NCBI RefSeq assembly: GCF_041435095.1
Contig: NZ_CP108025.1
Location: forward strand, 3,534,001-3,598,000
Direction: 5' to 3'
Length of the DNA: 64,000 nucleotides
Source: Kitasatospora sp. NBC_00315
GTDB lineage: Bacteria; Actinomycetota; Actinomycetes; Streptomycetales; Streptomycetaceae
The notes under the pieces are model-generated. The model was not told where the DNA came from. It ran no database searches and saw nothing but the letters and a program-made list of their open reading frames with translations. A program made the translations under genes and the position numbers. This document shows positions 7,766 through 19,106 of this stretch, in pieces (within the stretch, counting starts at the first letter, position 1; each line of letters begins with the position of its first letter).

Positions 7766-8240
7766 ACCTCAGCGGCGCCGGCACCGGATCGGCCCGACCC
7801 TGCATCGGCGCGTCGTGCCCGCGCGCCCGCCCCTGCGCCGCGCCCACTGGCGCAGCGTCACAACTCCACGCATGCAGCCACCCGGCCGGATGCCACACCG
7901 CCCCCAGGGCCCGGAAAAGCCGGGCCCCGTCCCCGCCGAAAGCCGGGCCCCGTCCCCGCCGCCACGCCGCGGCCGGGCCACCCTCGTGCCCGTCGCGCCA
8001 CCGGCGCCCGGCGCCCCGGATGCGGAGCCGACGGGGCAGCGCCGCCGATGCACCTAACTGGGGAGATCTCCGCAGGCACCATCCGCTAGTCTGTCAGGGG
8101 TCAGCAGGCCGTCCCGCTGCGCACCCGGAGTGACCCGATCGAGGGCCCCGCCGGGGGCACTGCCGCGTCGGCTGGCCGCAACGTCCGCGGCGTCCTTCCC
8201 ACGCTCCTTCCGGAGTACGGCAGGATCCACGAGACACCCC
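7766..8240. other. gene-free stretch upstream of tRNA-Arg
   Basis: 475 bases with no convincing gene. It contains a 23-bp direct repeat (AAAGCCGGGCCCCGTCCCCG plus CCG) in tandem at 7916-7961. TAGTCT near 8087 could be a -10 element for the tRNA transcript, but no good -35 is seen. Confidence 0.45.
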
Positions 8241-8313
8241 GCCTCAGTAGCTCAGGGGATAGAGCACGGCTCTCCTAAAGCCGGTGTCGCAGGTTCGAAT
8301 CCTGCCTGGGGCA
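8241..8313 (+). tRNA. tRNA-Arg (anticodon CCT)
   Basis: The cloverleaf folds well: acceptor GCCTCAG with CTGGGGC, D-arm GCTC with GAGC, anticodon stem CGGCT with AGCCG around loop CTCCTAA, and T-arm GCAGG-TTCGAAT-CCTGC. The anticodon CCT reads the rare AGG arginine codon. The 3' CCA is not encoded. The gene is followed by a hairpin terminator. The 3' half of such tRNA genes is a frequent integration site, but no element is inserted here. Confidence 0.95.
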
Positions 8314-8791
8314 CAGCACGAGAACAGGCCCGGGTCGGGGGGGAAACCCTCCGACCCGGGCCTCCTTCGTTCCGGACCGCTGGTCCTCTCGCGCCCCGGC
8401 CGTGCCCGTGGCCCCCGGCGGGTCCTGCTCGCCGAGTACGTCGTGGAGGGCCTCGCCTCCCGTCGGCGACGGCCCGGTCACGGCCGCCGGCCGTGTGCCG
8501 CTGGAGGGGCGCGCGGCCCTCATGGTGCTTCGGCCCGTCCGTGTCATCGTCTCGCGGGTGCTCGCGCCGTACTGCGAGGCGCAGGGCGCTCCCGAGGTGC
8601 CGAAGGTCGTTCAGGTTCACCCGGGTTGAGACTGCGTCTCCGGACGGCGGATCCGTGTGGCTGAAGCCGACGCCGTGACGAACCGGGGACCGTCGGCGGC
8701 CTCGCCGCGCGGGAACCTACCGGACGGACGGGTGGGTCGCCGGGGTGCGCGGCGCGGCCCGGCAGCCCGCCGCGCCGCGCCAGGACCGTGG
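8314..8791. other. gene-free stretch after tRNA-Arg
   Basis: Apart from the tRNA terminator I see no supported feature in these 478 bases. The several overlapping open frames have no ribosome site and no recognisable domain. Confidence 0.45.
8326..8363 (+). terminator. terminator hairpin after tRNA-Arg
   Basis: AGGCCCGGGTCGG (8326-8338) pairs perfectly with CCGACCCGGGCCT (8351-8363), a 13-bp stem with a G/C-rich loop, 12 bases after the tRNA. Confidence 0.8.
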
Positions 8792-9292
8792 TCAACGGTG
8801 GAACAGCCCGCGCCAGCCGCGCGGTTCCGCCGTCCTGACCGCGGCCAGGACGGCGGTCACGAACGCCTCCGGGGTCGGTTCGGGGCCCTGACCGAGATTG
8901 ACGTGATTCTGGTCCGCCCATTCGCCGAGGACGGTGCCCGGCGCACCGTCGGCCGGACCGACCGAGTACTCCAGCGTGAGGTAGCGGCAGCTGTCGGCGC
9001 CCGGCGGGAGCACCACCGCGGCGAAGTAGGCCTCGGTGGGCGCGATCGGCTCGGGCAGGGTGACGAGGAGGAGGCGATGCCCCTCGCGCTCCAGCAGGCA
9101 GCCGGCCAGTCCGTCGCCCGGCAGTTGCTGCTCCGGGGTGAGTGACTGGCCGAAGCCCTCCCACATCGCCAGGAGCGACTGGCCCACCTCGCGGACCGGA
9201 GGTGTCACCACCATCTTCGGCCCGAACTCGGCCGCCGCTCCGGCGAGCACCCGGTGGACGAACCCGTAGTGGTGAACTCGGCTCTCCGTCAT
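8792..9292 (-). CDS. hypothetical protein
   Basis: Predicted 166-residue soluble protein with no membrane segment or signal. The body (FVHRVLAGAAAEFG, SLLAMWEGFGQSLTPEQQ, LTLEYSVGPADGAPG) looks like a folded alpha/beta domain, and the end PTPEAFVTAVLAAVRTAEPRGWRG is amphipathic. I do not recognise the family. The start ATG at 9292 has only a weak upstream purine run. It stands alone; the HPP gene upstream is on the same strand 176 bases away. Confidence 0.6.
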   Translation of the reverse strand: MTESRVHHYGFVHRVLAGAAAEFGPKMVVTPPVREVGQSLLAMWEGFGQSLTPEQQLPGDGLAGCLLEREGHRLLLVTLPEPIAPTEAYFAAVVLPPGADSCRYLTLEYSVGPADGAPGTVLGEWADQNHVNLGQGPEPTPEAFVTAVLAAVRTAEPRGWRGLFHR

Positions 9293-9468
9293 ACGACTTC
9301 GCCTCCCTGTCCGCGCCCGGGCAACTGCTCGGCCCCAACCTACTACCCACTGTCGGCGACCGGTCGACGCGGTCCGTCACTGCCTGTCCGCCCCTTGGCA
9401 AGGGGCAGCAGTCTCGGCCGCTCGGGAGGGGCCTGGGCGGTCGGCGCCGCCACGGCCGGGGCTCGCGC

Positions 9469-10068
9469 TCACCACCAGCGGGCCGGGTAGGGCCCGATGG
9501 CGCCGGCCCACGCGGCCGCGACGCCCGCGAGCACGAGCACCACGGCGCCCACGGCGAGCAGCGCCAGGAAGCGGGCCGGATCGGGGTGCTGCACCACGGC
9601 CAGCACGGCGGTGGCCGCTGCCGGAGCGTGCACGGCGCGCAGCAGACCCATCAGCGCGATGGACACTCCGGCGGCAGCGGCGGCGGCCCAGAGCGTGTGG
9701 CCGAGTACGGCGGCGGTGACCGCACCCGCCGCGGCCGAACCGAGTTGCCCGACGATCACCGCGCGCGGCTGGGCCGGCGGAAGGGCCGGGGAGCCACAGA
9801 TGATCATGGCTGTGGCGGCCAACGGCGCGATCATCAGCAACTGGCCGGTGGCCTGCCCCAACGCCACCAGGAGCAGCAGCGCCCCGGTGGCGGCGACCGC
9901 GCCCCGACCGGCCGCCCACTGCCTGGCCGCCCACCGGCCGACCGCCCACGCCCCCGGCGCCGGAGCCGGCGCCGGCGCCGGAGGCCCGGACGCCGGTCCG
10001 GCCGTCGAAGGCACCGGATCCGACGGTGTCGGCGGCTGCGCGGACGGCGTGCCGAGGGAACTGCTCAC
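9469..10068 (-). CDS. HPP-family membrane protein
   Basis: Predicted integral membrane protein of 199 residues. A Pro/Ala/Ser-rich N-terminus of about 50 residues precedes four helices. APLAATAMIICGSPALPPAQPRAVIVGQ and a degenerate HPP motif (HAPAAATAVLAV) match the HPP family, whose members include nitrite transporters of chloroplasts and cyanobacteria; here the substrate is unknown. GTG at 10068 follows GGAG seven bases upstream. The HPP triplet itself is altered to HAP, which is common among actinobacterial members. Confidence 0.7.
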   Translation of the reverse strand: MSSSLGTPSAQPPTPSDPVPSTAGPASGPPAPAPAPAPGAWAVGRWAARQWAAGRGAVAATGALLLLVALGQATGQLLMIAPLAATAMIICGSPALPPAQPRAVIVGQLGSAAAGAVTAAVLGHTLWAAAAAAGVSIALMGLLRAVHAPAAATAVLAVVQHPDPARFLALLAVGAVVLVLAGVAAAWAGAIGPYPARWW

Positions 10069-10229
10069 GGTGTCATCTCCTGTCGAAGCGGGTCACGGAC
10101 GAGATGGATCCGGCCCGCCGCAGGAGCCGGCACGGCCGTGGTCCTCCGTCCGACGCCGCCCCGACAGCGGGCGACGTCGGACGTTCGATCGGTCGGCCGG
10201 ATCGGCCCGGGTCGGCCGTGAGATCAGTC

Positions 10230-10301
10230 GGGTGTCCGACCGGGTGTCCGACCAGGTGTCCGACCGGGCGTCCGACCGGGTGTCCGACCGGGCGTCCGAC
10301 C
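10230..10301. repeat. 12-bp tandem repeat, six copies
   Basis: Six head-to-tail copies of GGGTGTCCGACC (with T/C and G/A variants) occupy 10230-10301, between the HPP gene and the 3' end of the TetR gene. Too short and without spacers to be CRISPR. Confidence 0.85.
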
Positions 10302-10345
10302 GTCACACCACGGCAAGGGCCGGTCCGGGCACTCGGCCGGCACCC

Positions 10346-11035
10346 TCACCCCCGGCGCACACTCACGGCGTCGGCCGCGGCGTCAGCCACCGCGTCGGGC
10401 ACCGCGTCGGGCACCGCGTCGGACACGGCGTCGGGCACGGCACTCGGATCCCGCCCCGGGGTCCGGTCCCGGTCCCGCGGGGAGGCCTGGAGCAGAGCCG
10501 CAGCGACGGCCCGGGCGCGCGGGGCGGCGTCCGTGCCGCCCTCCCGCAGGGCCGTGACGATGGCGCCGTCGCCGAGAAGCGCCAGCTGCCGGGCGAGGGT
10601 GGCGTGGTCGCGGTAGCCGCCGTCCGCCAGCAGGCGGTCGAGGAAGGAGATCACCTGTTCCTTGTGCTCGGCGGCCGTCCGGTGGGCGGGGCTGTCCCGG
10701 TCCGCCTCCTCCACCATCGTGTTGATGAAGGCGCAGCCGCGGAAGTCGGCCGCCACGAACCGCTCCTCCAACCCGTCGAAGAGCGCCAGTGGCAGTTCGG
10801 CCGCGTCGAGCGCACTGGCCTCGACCGTCCGGGCCAGCCAGGCCCGCCAGGTGGCATCGCGGCGACGCAGGATCTCGACCACCAGGTCGTCCTTGCCGGG
10901 GAAGTGGCGGTAGAAGGACGCGCGCCCCACCTCGGACTCGGCGATCAGCCGCTCGACCCCGACGGCCCGGATGCCCTCCTCGTAGAACAGGCGCTCGGCG
11001 GCGACGAGGAGTCGTTCTCTGGCGTTGCTCGGCAT
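10346..11035 (-). CDS. TetR-family transcriptional regulator
   Basis: Predicted DNA-binding repressor of 229 residues. The TetR helix-turn-helix is at residues 6-50 (ERLLVAAERLFYEEGIR, then IAESEVGRASFYRHFPGKDD). A ligand-binding domain follows to about 190. The last 35 residues are a low-complexity tail of DAVPDAV and DAVADA repeats encoded by a 15-bp DNA repeat, not part of the fold. ATG is at 11035. It is divergent from the carboxymuconolactone-decarboxylase-like gene, and three GGTACC-containing palindromes lie between the two starts, so it very likely represses that gene and itself. Confidence 0.88.
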   Translation of the reverse strand: MPSNARERLLVAAERLFYEEGIRAVGVERLIAESEVGRASFYRHFPGKDDLVVEILRRRDATWRAWLARTVEASALDAAELPLALFDGLEERFVAADFRGCAFINTMVEEADRDSPAHRTAAEHKEQVISFLDRLLADGGYRDHATLARQLALLGDGAIVTALREGGTDAAPRARAVAAALLQASPRDRDRTPGRDPSAVPDAVSDAVPDAVPDAVADAAADAVSVRRG

Positions 11036-11040
11036 GAAAA

Positions 11041-11130
11041 AACGGTACCACTCGGTGCCGAATGGCGACAGGGCTCTTGCCCTAGACGGTACCGATCGGT
11101 ACCGTCAATTCGGAACCGATCGGTACCGAA
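11041..11130. promoter_or_regulatory. TetR operator sites in divergent promoter
   Basis: The perfect 20-bp palindrome ACGGTACCGATCGGTACCGT is at 11086-11105. A near-perfect copy, TTCGGAACCGATCGGTACCG plus AA, is at 11109-11130, and a weaker one (ACGGTACCACTCGGTGCCG) begins near 11042. They sit between the TetR start (11035) and the start at 11164, where a repressor would block both promoters. Confidence 0.75.
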
Positions 11131-11163
11131 ATGGTTCGACGGCCGCCCGCAGAGGAGAACCCC

Positions 11164-11709
11164 GTGCCGCGCATCCCCCGACTCACCCCTGAAACCGCCG
11201 ACGAGGAGCAGCGCGAGCTGATCGAGGGCACCCTCCGACAGCTCGGCAAGGTGCCCAACCTGTACGCGACGATGGCGAACGGGCCGGCCGCCCTGCGCGG
11301 CTACCTGGCCATGCGCGAGGCCCTGGCCGGTGGCACCTTCGGGACCCGCCGGCGCGAACAGCTCGCGCTCTTCATCGCCCAGCGCAACGCCTGCGGCTAC
11401 TGCGTCTCGGCCCACAGCATGCGGGGCGGCCGGGTCGGCCTCACTCCGGACGAACTGCTGGCGACCCGCCGGGGCACCGATGCGGACGAGCACATGCACC
11501 AGGTCCTGCGGATCACCGGCGAGATCATGTCCACCGGCGGCCGGGTCACCGGGACGGCCCTCGCCGAGGCCCGCGCCGCCGGTGTCACCGACGGCGAACT
11601 GGCCGAGGTCGTGGCGCACATCGCCCTCAACCTGCTGTCGAACTACTTCAACCACCTGGCCGAGCCCGATCTCGACTTCCCGGCCGTGGAGCCTCACCCG
11701 ATCGGTTAG
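11164..11709 (+). CDS. carboxymuconolactone decarboxylase / AhpD-like protein
   Basis: Predicted 181-residue all-helical protein. The active-site pattern is Glu65, Cys77-x-x-Cys80 and His84 (EQLALFIAQRNACGYCVSAH), as in AhpD-type alkylhydroperoxidases and peroxidase-related members of the CMD superfamily. The cysteine pair suggests a thiol-dependent peroxidase or reductase rather than a true decarboxylase. GTG at 11164 follows GAGGAGA; an upstream ATG at 11131 is possible but lies in the operator region. The divergent TetR gene and operators suggest induction by a small molecule or oxidant. Confidence 0.85.
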   Translation: MPRIPRLTPETADEEQRELIEGTLRQLGKVPNLYATMANGPAALRGYLAMREALAGGTFGTRRREQLALFIAQRNACGYCVSAHSMRGGRVGLTPDELLATRRGTDADEHMHQVLRITGEIMSTGGRVTGTALAEARAAGVTDGELAEVVAHIALNLLSNYFNHLAEPDLDFPAVEPHPIG

Positions 11710-12102
11710 CGCTCCGGCCGGTACCCCTGCGGTCCCGGCGCGACGCGGGACGCGACGCCCATCGGCACCGGTACGGGCGCGCGAACGGGCGAGCCGACGA
11801 AGAGGGCGGACGGGCAGGCTAGGCGGGCGGGACGCCCCGGTCAGGCGAAACAGGCCGGAGGAGGGCGGGGCGGCCCCGCCGGGCGCGGCGCGGGCGGCCC
11901 CGCCGGGCCGCCGGCGCCGCCCGCGCCAGGCGGATGCGGAGCCCCGCCGGGAACCCAGGCCCGGGCCGTCCGACAAGGGGATTCTCACCGAATCGGATGA
12001 ATCGTCAGCCTCCCTCTCCAGTACCCTGGGAGCCACTCCGGAGGAGTCCACACATCCGGCGTTCCCTCACGACGTTCCCTCCCAGTCCCGAGGCCCTGCT
12101 CC
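11710..12102. other. gene-free stretch before the glycosyltransferase
   Basis: 393 very GC-rich bases without a supported gene. A 15-bp direct repeat GCGGCCCCGCCGGGC occurs at 11870-11884 and 11894-11908. The promoter of the following gene probably lies in the less GC-rich part from 11980 to 12060, but I cannot place its elements. Confidence 0.4.
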
Positions 12103-13611
12103 ATGACGCCTTCCCTGCCCGCCCGAACCGTCTCCCGGCTGTTGGGCGGAGTGTGGATATGGCCCGCGCTGGCCGCGGTCGTCATCGGTTGCTACCGGCT
12201 GACCACCCCGGAGCTGTGGCGGGACGAGATCTCCACCTGGACCGCGTCCACCCGGGGGCTCGGCGACCTGCTGCGGATGCTGCAGCACGTCGACGCCAGC
12301 AACGGCGTGTACTACGTGTTCATGCACGGGTGGACGACGCTGTTCGGCGACTCGCCGATCGCCCTGCGACTGCCCTCGGTCCTCGCGATGGCCGGCGCCG
12401 CCGCCTTCTCGGCACTCACCGCGCAGCGGATGTTCGACAGCCGGGTGGCGGGGCTGGCGGCCGGCCTGCTGCTGACCGTCGTGCCGAACGTGGCCCGGTA
12501 CGCCCAGGAGGCCCGCTCCTACGCGCTGGTGACCTGCGCCGTGGCGGCCGCGACCTGGCTGCTGCTGCTGGCCCTGGAGCGCCCGGGTCCGGGCCGCTGG
12601 GCCGGGTACAGCGCCTGCGTGGCACTCGCCGGCGGCGCCCACCTGATCTCCCTCAGCACGCTGGGAGGACAGTTCGCGCTCGTCCTGCTGCACCTGTGGC
12701 GGACCCGCGGGGCGGTGAACCGGCGGCTGCTCTGGCAGTACCCGCTGGCCGTGCTGGGCGCCCTGGCGCCGGTGGTGCCGCTGATGCTGCTCGGAAGCAG
12801 CCAGTCCGTCCGCCAGCTCGGCTGGATCCCCACCCCGACCCTGTTCGACCTGCGGACCTTCGGGAAGCTGCTGTTCGCCTCCGCGGACGTCTTCCACCTC
12901 TTCGCGGCCCTCGCCCTGGTCACCCTGCTGTGGCGGGGCCGCCGGCTGGCGGCGCTGCAACTGCTGCTGGTCGCCGTGCTGCCGGTGGCCGCGGTCTGGG
13001 CGGTCTCGCTCGGCGCCACCTCCTACTTCATCGACCGCTACCTGCTCTTCACGCTGCCGGCCTGGGCCGCGCTGGCGGGTGGCGGCGTGGGCGCGCTGTA
13101 CGCGATCGCACGGCGGTTCGCCCCCGTTCCGGTCTGCGCGGCGCTGGCGCTGGCCGCGGTCGCCGTACCGGCGGTGCAGGCCGCGCCGCTGCAGCGCCTG
13201 GTCCGCGGACCGTACGCGCACGAGCACGGCAGCGACTACCGGAGCGCCGCCGCGTTGATAGCGGCCGGCTACCGGCAGGGGGACGGGGTGGTGGCCCCGT
13301 ACGGCGAGTGGAACTGGGCGATGATCGGGCCCGCTGTCGACTTCTACCTGCCGCACGACATCCGCCCGTACTCGGTCTTCCTGCAGAACACGGCGGCCCA
13401 GGCGGGCGACCTCTACCCGGTCGAGTGCCCCGTCCCGACCTCCTGCCTCGGGACCGCGCAGCGGATCTGGGTGGTGACCGTCGGAACGGCCACGGATCCG
13501 CTGCAGACCCTCCCCGCCGACCAGTCCAAGGCCCTGCGGGCGCACTACGCGCCGGCCGGGGTCCAGCTGGTCCGCGGGCTGACGGTGTCGCTGCTGGAGC
13601 GCACCGGCTGA
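12103..13611 (+). CDS. GT39-type membrane glycosyltransferase
   Basis: Polytopic membrane protein of 502 residues with about ten helices. The first extracellular loop carries the paired acidic residues Asp41-Glu42 (LWRDEISTWTAS) expected of GT-C glycosyltransferases such as ArnT and protein mannosyltransferases. The motif YAQEARSYAL after the third helix is typical of the actinobacterial GT39-like group. It would transfer a sugar from a polyprenyl-phosphate donor on the outer face of the membrane. The C-terminal 130 residues form a soluble extracytoplasmic domain. It ends at a hairpin shared with the convergent carboxypeptidase gene. Acceptor unknown. Confidence 0.8.
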   Translation: MTPSLPARTVSRLLGGVWIWPALAAVVIGCYRLTTPELWRDEISTWTASTRGLGDLLRMLQHVDASNGVYYVFMHGWTTLFGDSPIALRLPSVLAMAGAAAFSALTAQRMFDSRVAGLAAGLLLTVVPNVARYAQEARSYALVTCAVAAATWLLLLALERPGPGRWAGYSACVALAGGAHLISLSTLGGQFALVLLHLWRTRGAVNRRLLWQYPLAVLGALAPVVPLMLLGSSQSVRQLGWIPTPTLFDLRTFGKLLFASADVFHLFAALALVTLLWRGRRLAALQLLLVAVLPVAAVWAVSLGATSYFIDRYLLFTLPAWAALAGGGVGALYAIARRFAPVPVCAALALAAVAVPAVQAAPLQRLVRGPYAHEHGSDYRSAAALIAAGYRQGDGVVAPYGEWNWAMIGPAVDFYLPHDIRPYSVFLQNTAAQAGDLYPVECPVPTSCLGTAQRIWVVTVGTATDPLQTLPADQSKALRAHYAPAGVQLVRGLTVSLLERTG

Positions 13612-13636
13612 GCGGACGGTCCGGCGCGGAACGGCC

Positions 13637-13670
13637 GAGGGGACGGACGGGGCTTCCCGTCCGTCCCCTC
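13637..13670. terminator. hairpin terminator between convergent genes
   Basis: A perfect 15-bp inverted repeat (GAGGGGACGGACGGG with CCCGTCCGTCCCCTC) around the loop GCTT lies between the glycosyltransferase and the D,D-carboxypeptidase. Confidence 0.8.
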
Positions 13671-13779
13671 ATCGTGGGACGTCCCCCTCGTCGGCGGACG
13701 TCCCCTGGCTCTCGGGGCATCCCTCGTCGCGGGACATCCCGGCCGGAGCGCCCGGCCCCCCGGCCCAGTCCGAACGGGG

Positions 13780-16335
<2,556 letters not shown>

Positions 16336-16635
16336 GTAACCCAGCCTCCTCATAGGCCCGGCGGGGCAACGGCCGACCCGATTTCGGGAAGCCGCCACCC
16401 CGCCCCATGTACTCGTACAGTCTCCGCCACCGGGCGGCCGATCCGGCCGCCCACACCCCGTCCGACCGGCGGATATCGCGGCGGTGCGATCGTCGCCCCG
16501 GCCGTTCCCTGGTCAGACGCGGGGCTCGGCACCGCTGGTTCCCCGTCTCGCGCGCTAGGTCACGATTCGGAGGCGTACTCGACAAGGCCGTGTGAGAGGC
16601 GTCACGCTGTCATTCATCCACGCGGGGAGGCTTGG
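16336..16635. other. divergent promoter region, carboxypeptidase / GPP34 gene
   Basis: 300 bases between two divergent starts. Apart from the ribosome sites on each side (AGGAGG near 16345 on the minus strand, GGGGAGG near 16623 on the plus strand) I see no clear operator. Confidence 0.4.
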
Positions 16636-17388
16636 ATGGGCAAGAGCCGTAGAACAATTCCCGAGGAACTCCTGTTGCTCGCTCTGGACCCGACCACGGG
16701 CACCACGGCGCAGCCGCAGACCCTCGATCTCGGACTCGCCGGGGCACAGCTCGTCGAGCTGTCCCTGGCCGGACGGATAGTCCCTGATGGGGACCGGATC
16801 GCCGTGGTGCTGCCACGGCCGACCGGGGACCCCACCTTGGACCACGCCCTGGAACTGCTGCGCCGTCGCGGCAGTCCGGTGCGTGCCGCGCACTGGATCG
16901 GCGGGCCCCGACTGGGGCTCCGGCAGACGTATCTGGCGCACCTCGAACGGTGCGGCATGGTCACTGCGGTGCCGGGACAGGTGTGCGGGGTCCTTCCGAC
17001 GACGCGTTACCAGGCGTCGGACGACTGCTCGAACGCCGCTATCAAGCAGCGACTCGACACGTCGATCCGGACCGGGGTCCCACCGGACCCGAGGACGGCC
17101 GCGCTGGCCGCCCTCGCGCATGCGGTGGGTCTCGGAAAGCACCTGTACCCGGGTAACGAGGGCAGGTCGTCGCGGTCCCGGCTGCGCGACCTGATCCGTT
17201 ACGACCCGCTCGGTGGGATGGTCGCGCACGCCGTCATGGACGTGCAGAACGGCCTTCCGTCCCAGCAGGGCCGTAACAACGCCCAGGCGAGCGCGGCGCC
17301 GGCCACCGGCGACCACGCTCCGCGGACGGCGACCCGGGGTCCGGCGGCGCCCGGACGGGCCGTAGCCACCCGGGTCGGTGCCCGGTGA
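16636..17388 (+). CDS. GPP34-family phosphoprotein
   Basis: Protein of 250 residues with the Golgi phosphoprotein 3 (GPP34/Vps74) fold. The start [17 protein letters not shown], then [14 protein letters not shown], and later [27 protein letters not shown] and [10 protein letters not shown] follow the family pattern. Eukaryotic members bind phosphatidylinositol 4-phosphate; the actinobacterial copies have no established role. ATG at 16636 follows GGGGAGG. The last 45 residues are a disordered Ala/Arg tail. A 20-bp hairpin follows, so it is a single-gene unit. Confidence 0.85.
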   Translation: MGKSRRTIPEELLLLALDPTTGTTAQPQTLDLGLAGAQLVELSLAGRIVPDGDRIAVVLPRPTGDPTLDHALELLRRRGSPVRAAHWIGGPRLGLRQTYLAHLERCGMVTAVPGQVCGVLPTTRYQASDDCSNAAIKQRLDTSIRTGVPPDPRTAALAALAHAVGLGKHLYPGNEGRSSRSRLRDLIRYDPLGGMVAHAVMDVQNGLPSQQGRNNAQASAAPATGDHAPRTATRGPAAPGRAVATRVGAR

Positions 17389-17460
17389 GCGACCGGCCCG
17401 CAAAGGGGCGCACGGTGAGCGGCACGCGCCGCTGACCGACAGTGAGCAACACGCAGGAAG

Positions 17461-17509
17461 CGAAGGGGCGGTCGCCCGGCACGGAAGTCGCCGGGCGACC
17501 GCCCCTTCG
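17461..17509 (+). terminator. terminator hairpin after the GPP34 gene
   Basis: A perfect 20-bp inverted repeat (17461-17480 with 17490-17509; left arm CGAAGGGGCGGTCGCCCGGC) with a 9-base loop. Confidence 0.85.
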
Positions 17510-17554
17510 CCGTTCCCGGACCGGTCCGCCGGACCGGACGGCCACCGCGCCGGA

Positions 17555-17616
17555 GCACCGCCCTACCGGGGCGCCGCCGCACCGGGCACCGCCCTACCGG
17601 GGCGCCGCCGCACCGG
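17555..17616. repeat. 31-bp tandem duplication
   Basis: Two identical adjacent copies (17555-17585 and 17586-17616) of a 31-bp unit beginning GCACCGCCCTACCGGGGCGC. Non-coding; probably a recent slippage duplication. Confidence 0.85.
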
Positions 17617-17888
17617 GCCCGCGGGCGGGCACACCCGGCCGTCTCTTCCTCGTACTCGGCCTCGCTCGGCTGTTCTCCACCGTACTGTCGCTCTTACCAG
17701 CAAGGGGCGGTCGCCGTCTCGCCGAAGCGCTTTTCCGATGATCTGTTCTACTGCGCTCCCGCGATTCCCCGGCGCCGACCTGATCCAAGGTGGCATGCTG
17801 CTCCAAGTCAGGGGGGTTGGTACCAATTTCCACACTGTTCCGAGGATTGCCGGTCCAACATTCACCGGAGGCCCGGCCGGAGGTCGAT

Positions 17889-18746
17889 GTGTCCGCGAGC
17901 ATCAATCCCACCGTGCGCAGGCGACGCCTTGGCGCCGAACTGCGGCGACTGCGCGAGACCCTGGGCATGACGGCGGAAGAGGTGGCCGGGAGACTGATGG
18001 TCTCCCAGTCCAAGATCAGTCGCCTGGAGAACGGGCGGCGAAGCATCAGCCAGCGGGACGTCAGGGACCTCTGCGACGTCTACAACGTCGACGACGAGCG
18101 GATCCGCGCCGGCCTGATGGAGATGGCCAAGGAGTCCCGGCAGCGCGGCTGGTGGCACGAGTTCAACGACATCCCGTACAGCGTCTACATCGGGTTGGAG
18201 GCGGAGGCCTCCTCGATCCGCGCGTACGAGTCCTCGTTCGTCCCGGGGCTGATGCAGACCCAGGAGTACGCCGAGGCCGTGGTGCTGGGCACCCAGCCGG
18301 ACACCGACGCCACCGCGGTACGGCGGCGGGTGGAGGTGCGGCTCAAGCGGCAGAGCCGGATCAACGGGGAGAACCGGCTCGGCAGCCTCTGGGCGGTGAT
18401 AGACGAGGCCGTACTGCGGCGCGAGGTCGGCAGCCGCGCGGTGATGGCCCACCAGCTGGCCCAGCTGCTCGATCTGAGCTCGCGGTCCAACATCAACCTT
18501 CAGGTGATCCCGTTCTCGCACGGCGCGCACCCCGGCATGACCGGGACATTCTCCTTGATGGAGTTTCCCGAGTCCGCGGATTCGACGGTTGTCTACTTCG
18601 AAGGGGTGACAAGCGACCTCTACCTGGAGAAGGAGGCGGACGTCCGCCGCTATACCGGACTCTACGACCATCTGAGGGCCGCGGCCCTCAGTGTCGCGGA
18701 GAGCCGGACACTGATAGCCAAGATCGCAGAGGGGTACCAACCATGA
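17889..18746 (+). CDS. XRE-family helix-turn-helix regulator with DUF5753
   Basis: Predicted DNA-binding protein of 285 residues. The XRE helix-turn-helix is at about 10-68 ([20 protein letters not shown], then [17 protein letters not shown]). The DUF5753 domain follows from about 100 to the end, opening with [19 protein letters not shown] and containing [20 protein letters not shown]. This architecture is the streptomycete family that includes WhiJ and is nearly always paired with a small DUF397 protein; in S. coelicolor such pairs affect development and antibiotic production. GTG at 17889 follows GGAGG by five bases. The stop overlaps the DUF397 start by four bases (ATGA), so translation is coupled. 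Confidence 0.9.
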   Translation: MSASINPTVRRRRLGAELRRLRETLGMTAEEVAGRLMVSQSKISRLENGRRSISQRDVRDLCDVYNVDDERIRAGLMEMAKESRQRGWWHEFNDIPYSVYIGLEAEASSIRAYESSFVPGLMQTQEYAEAVVLGTQPDTDATAVRRRVEVRLKRQSRINGENRLGSLWAVIDEAVLRREVGSRAVMAHQLAQLLDLSSRSNINLQVIPFSHGAHPGMTGTFSLMEFPESADSTVVYFEGVTSDLYLEKEADVRRYTGLYDHLRAAALSVAESRTLIAKIAEGYQP

Positions 18747-18952
18747 TCACCACGTTCGAGAACGGCCTGGCCTGGCGCAAGAGCAGCCACAGCGGCGGCA
18801 ATGGTGCATGCGTCGAGATCGCCGTGCCGAGTGCGTCCTCCGTCGCGGTGCGCGACTCCAAGGATCCGCAGGGGCCGCAGCTGCGCTTCTCCCCCCAGGC
18901 CTGGGCCTCGTTCGCCGCTGCGGCCGGATCGGGCGCCTTCGGCGGGGTCTGA
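18743..18952 (+). CDS. DUF397 protein, partner of the DUF5753 regulator
   Basis: Small protein of 69 residues with the DUF397 pattern: [17 protein letters not shown] at about 11-27, [16 protein letters not shown] in the middle, and a terminal helix around [13 protein letters not shown]. Members of this family act with an upstream DUF5753 HTH protein, probably as a ligand or antagonist. ATG at 18743 overlaps the upstream stop, and GAGGGG precedes it. A bidirectional hairpin lies about 110 bases downstream. Confidence 0.9.
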   Translation: MITTFENGLAWRKSSHSGGNGACVEIAVPSASSVAVRDSKDPQGPQLRFSPQAWASFAAAAGSGAFGGV

Positions 18953-19060
18953 CCGACCGCCACCCCTGTCGGCGTCCGCTCCTCACCACCCGAGTGGTCC
19001 CCCGCCGCCCCACGGGAGTCCCGTGGCCAGGTGGCCCGGCCCCCCGCCCCGCCCGTGGCG

Positions 19061-19094
19061 CCGGTGCCCGCCGTCATCCCGCGGCGGGCACCGG
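19061..19094. terminator. bidirectional hairpin between convergent genes
   Basis: CCGGTGCCCGCCG (19061-19073) pairs perfectly with CGGCGGGCACCGG (19082-19094), loop TCATCCCG. It separates the DUF397 gene from the convergent ADP-ribosylglycohydrolase. Confidence 0.7.
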
Positions 19095-19106
19095 GCCCGG
19101 TCCCCC

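Larger units (their letters stand above)
17389..17888. other. intergenic region before the DUF5753 regulator
   Basis: 500 bases without a supported gene. Holds the 20-bp terminator, a 31-bp tandem duplication (17555-17616) and, nearer the regulator, the perfect palindrome TTGGTACCAA at 17817-17826, a possible autoregulatory site. Confidence 0.5.

Noticed and set aside
8402-8678. Short open frames after tRNA-Arg
   Set aside because: No ribosome site, no recognisable sequence, and frames overlap on both strands as expected by chance at this GC content.
10230-10301. Possible CRISPR array
   Set aside because: The 12-bp units are directly adjacent with no spacers, and no cas genes are present in the window.
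17442-17741. 99-codon open frame after the GPP34 gene
   Set aside because: It runs through the terminator hairpin and the 31-bp tandem duplication, so it is not a plausible gene.
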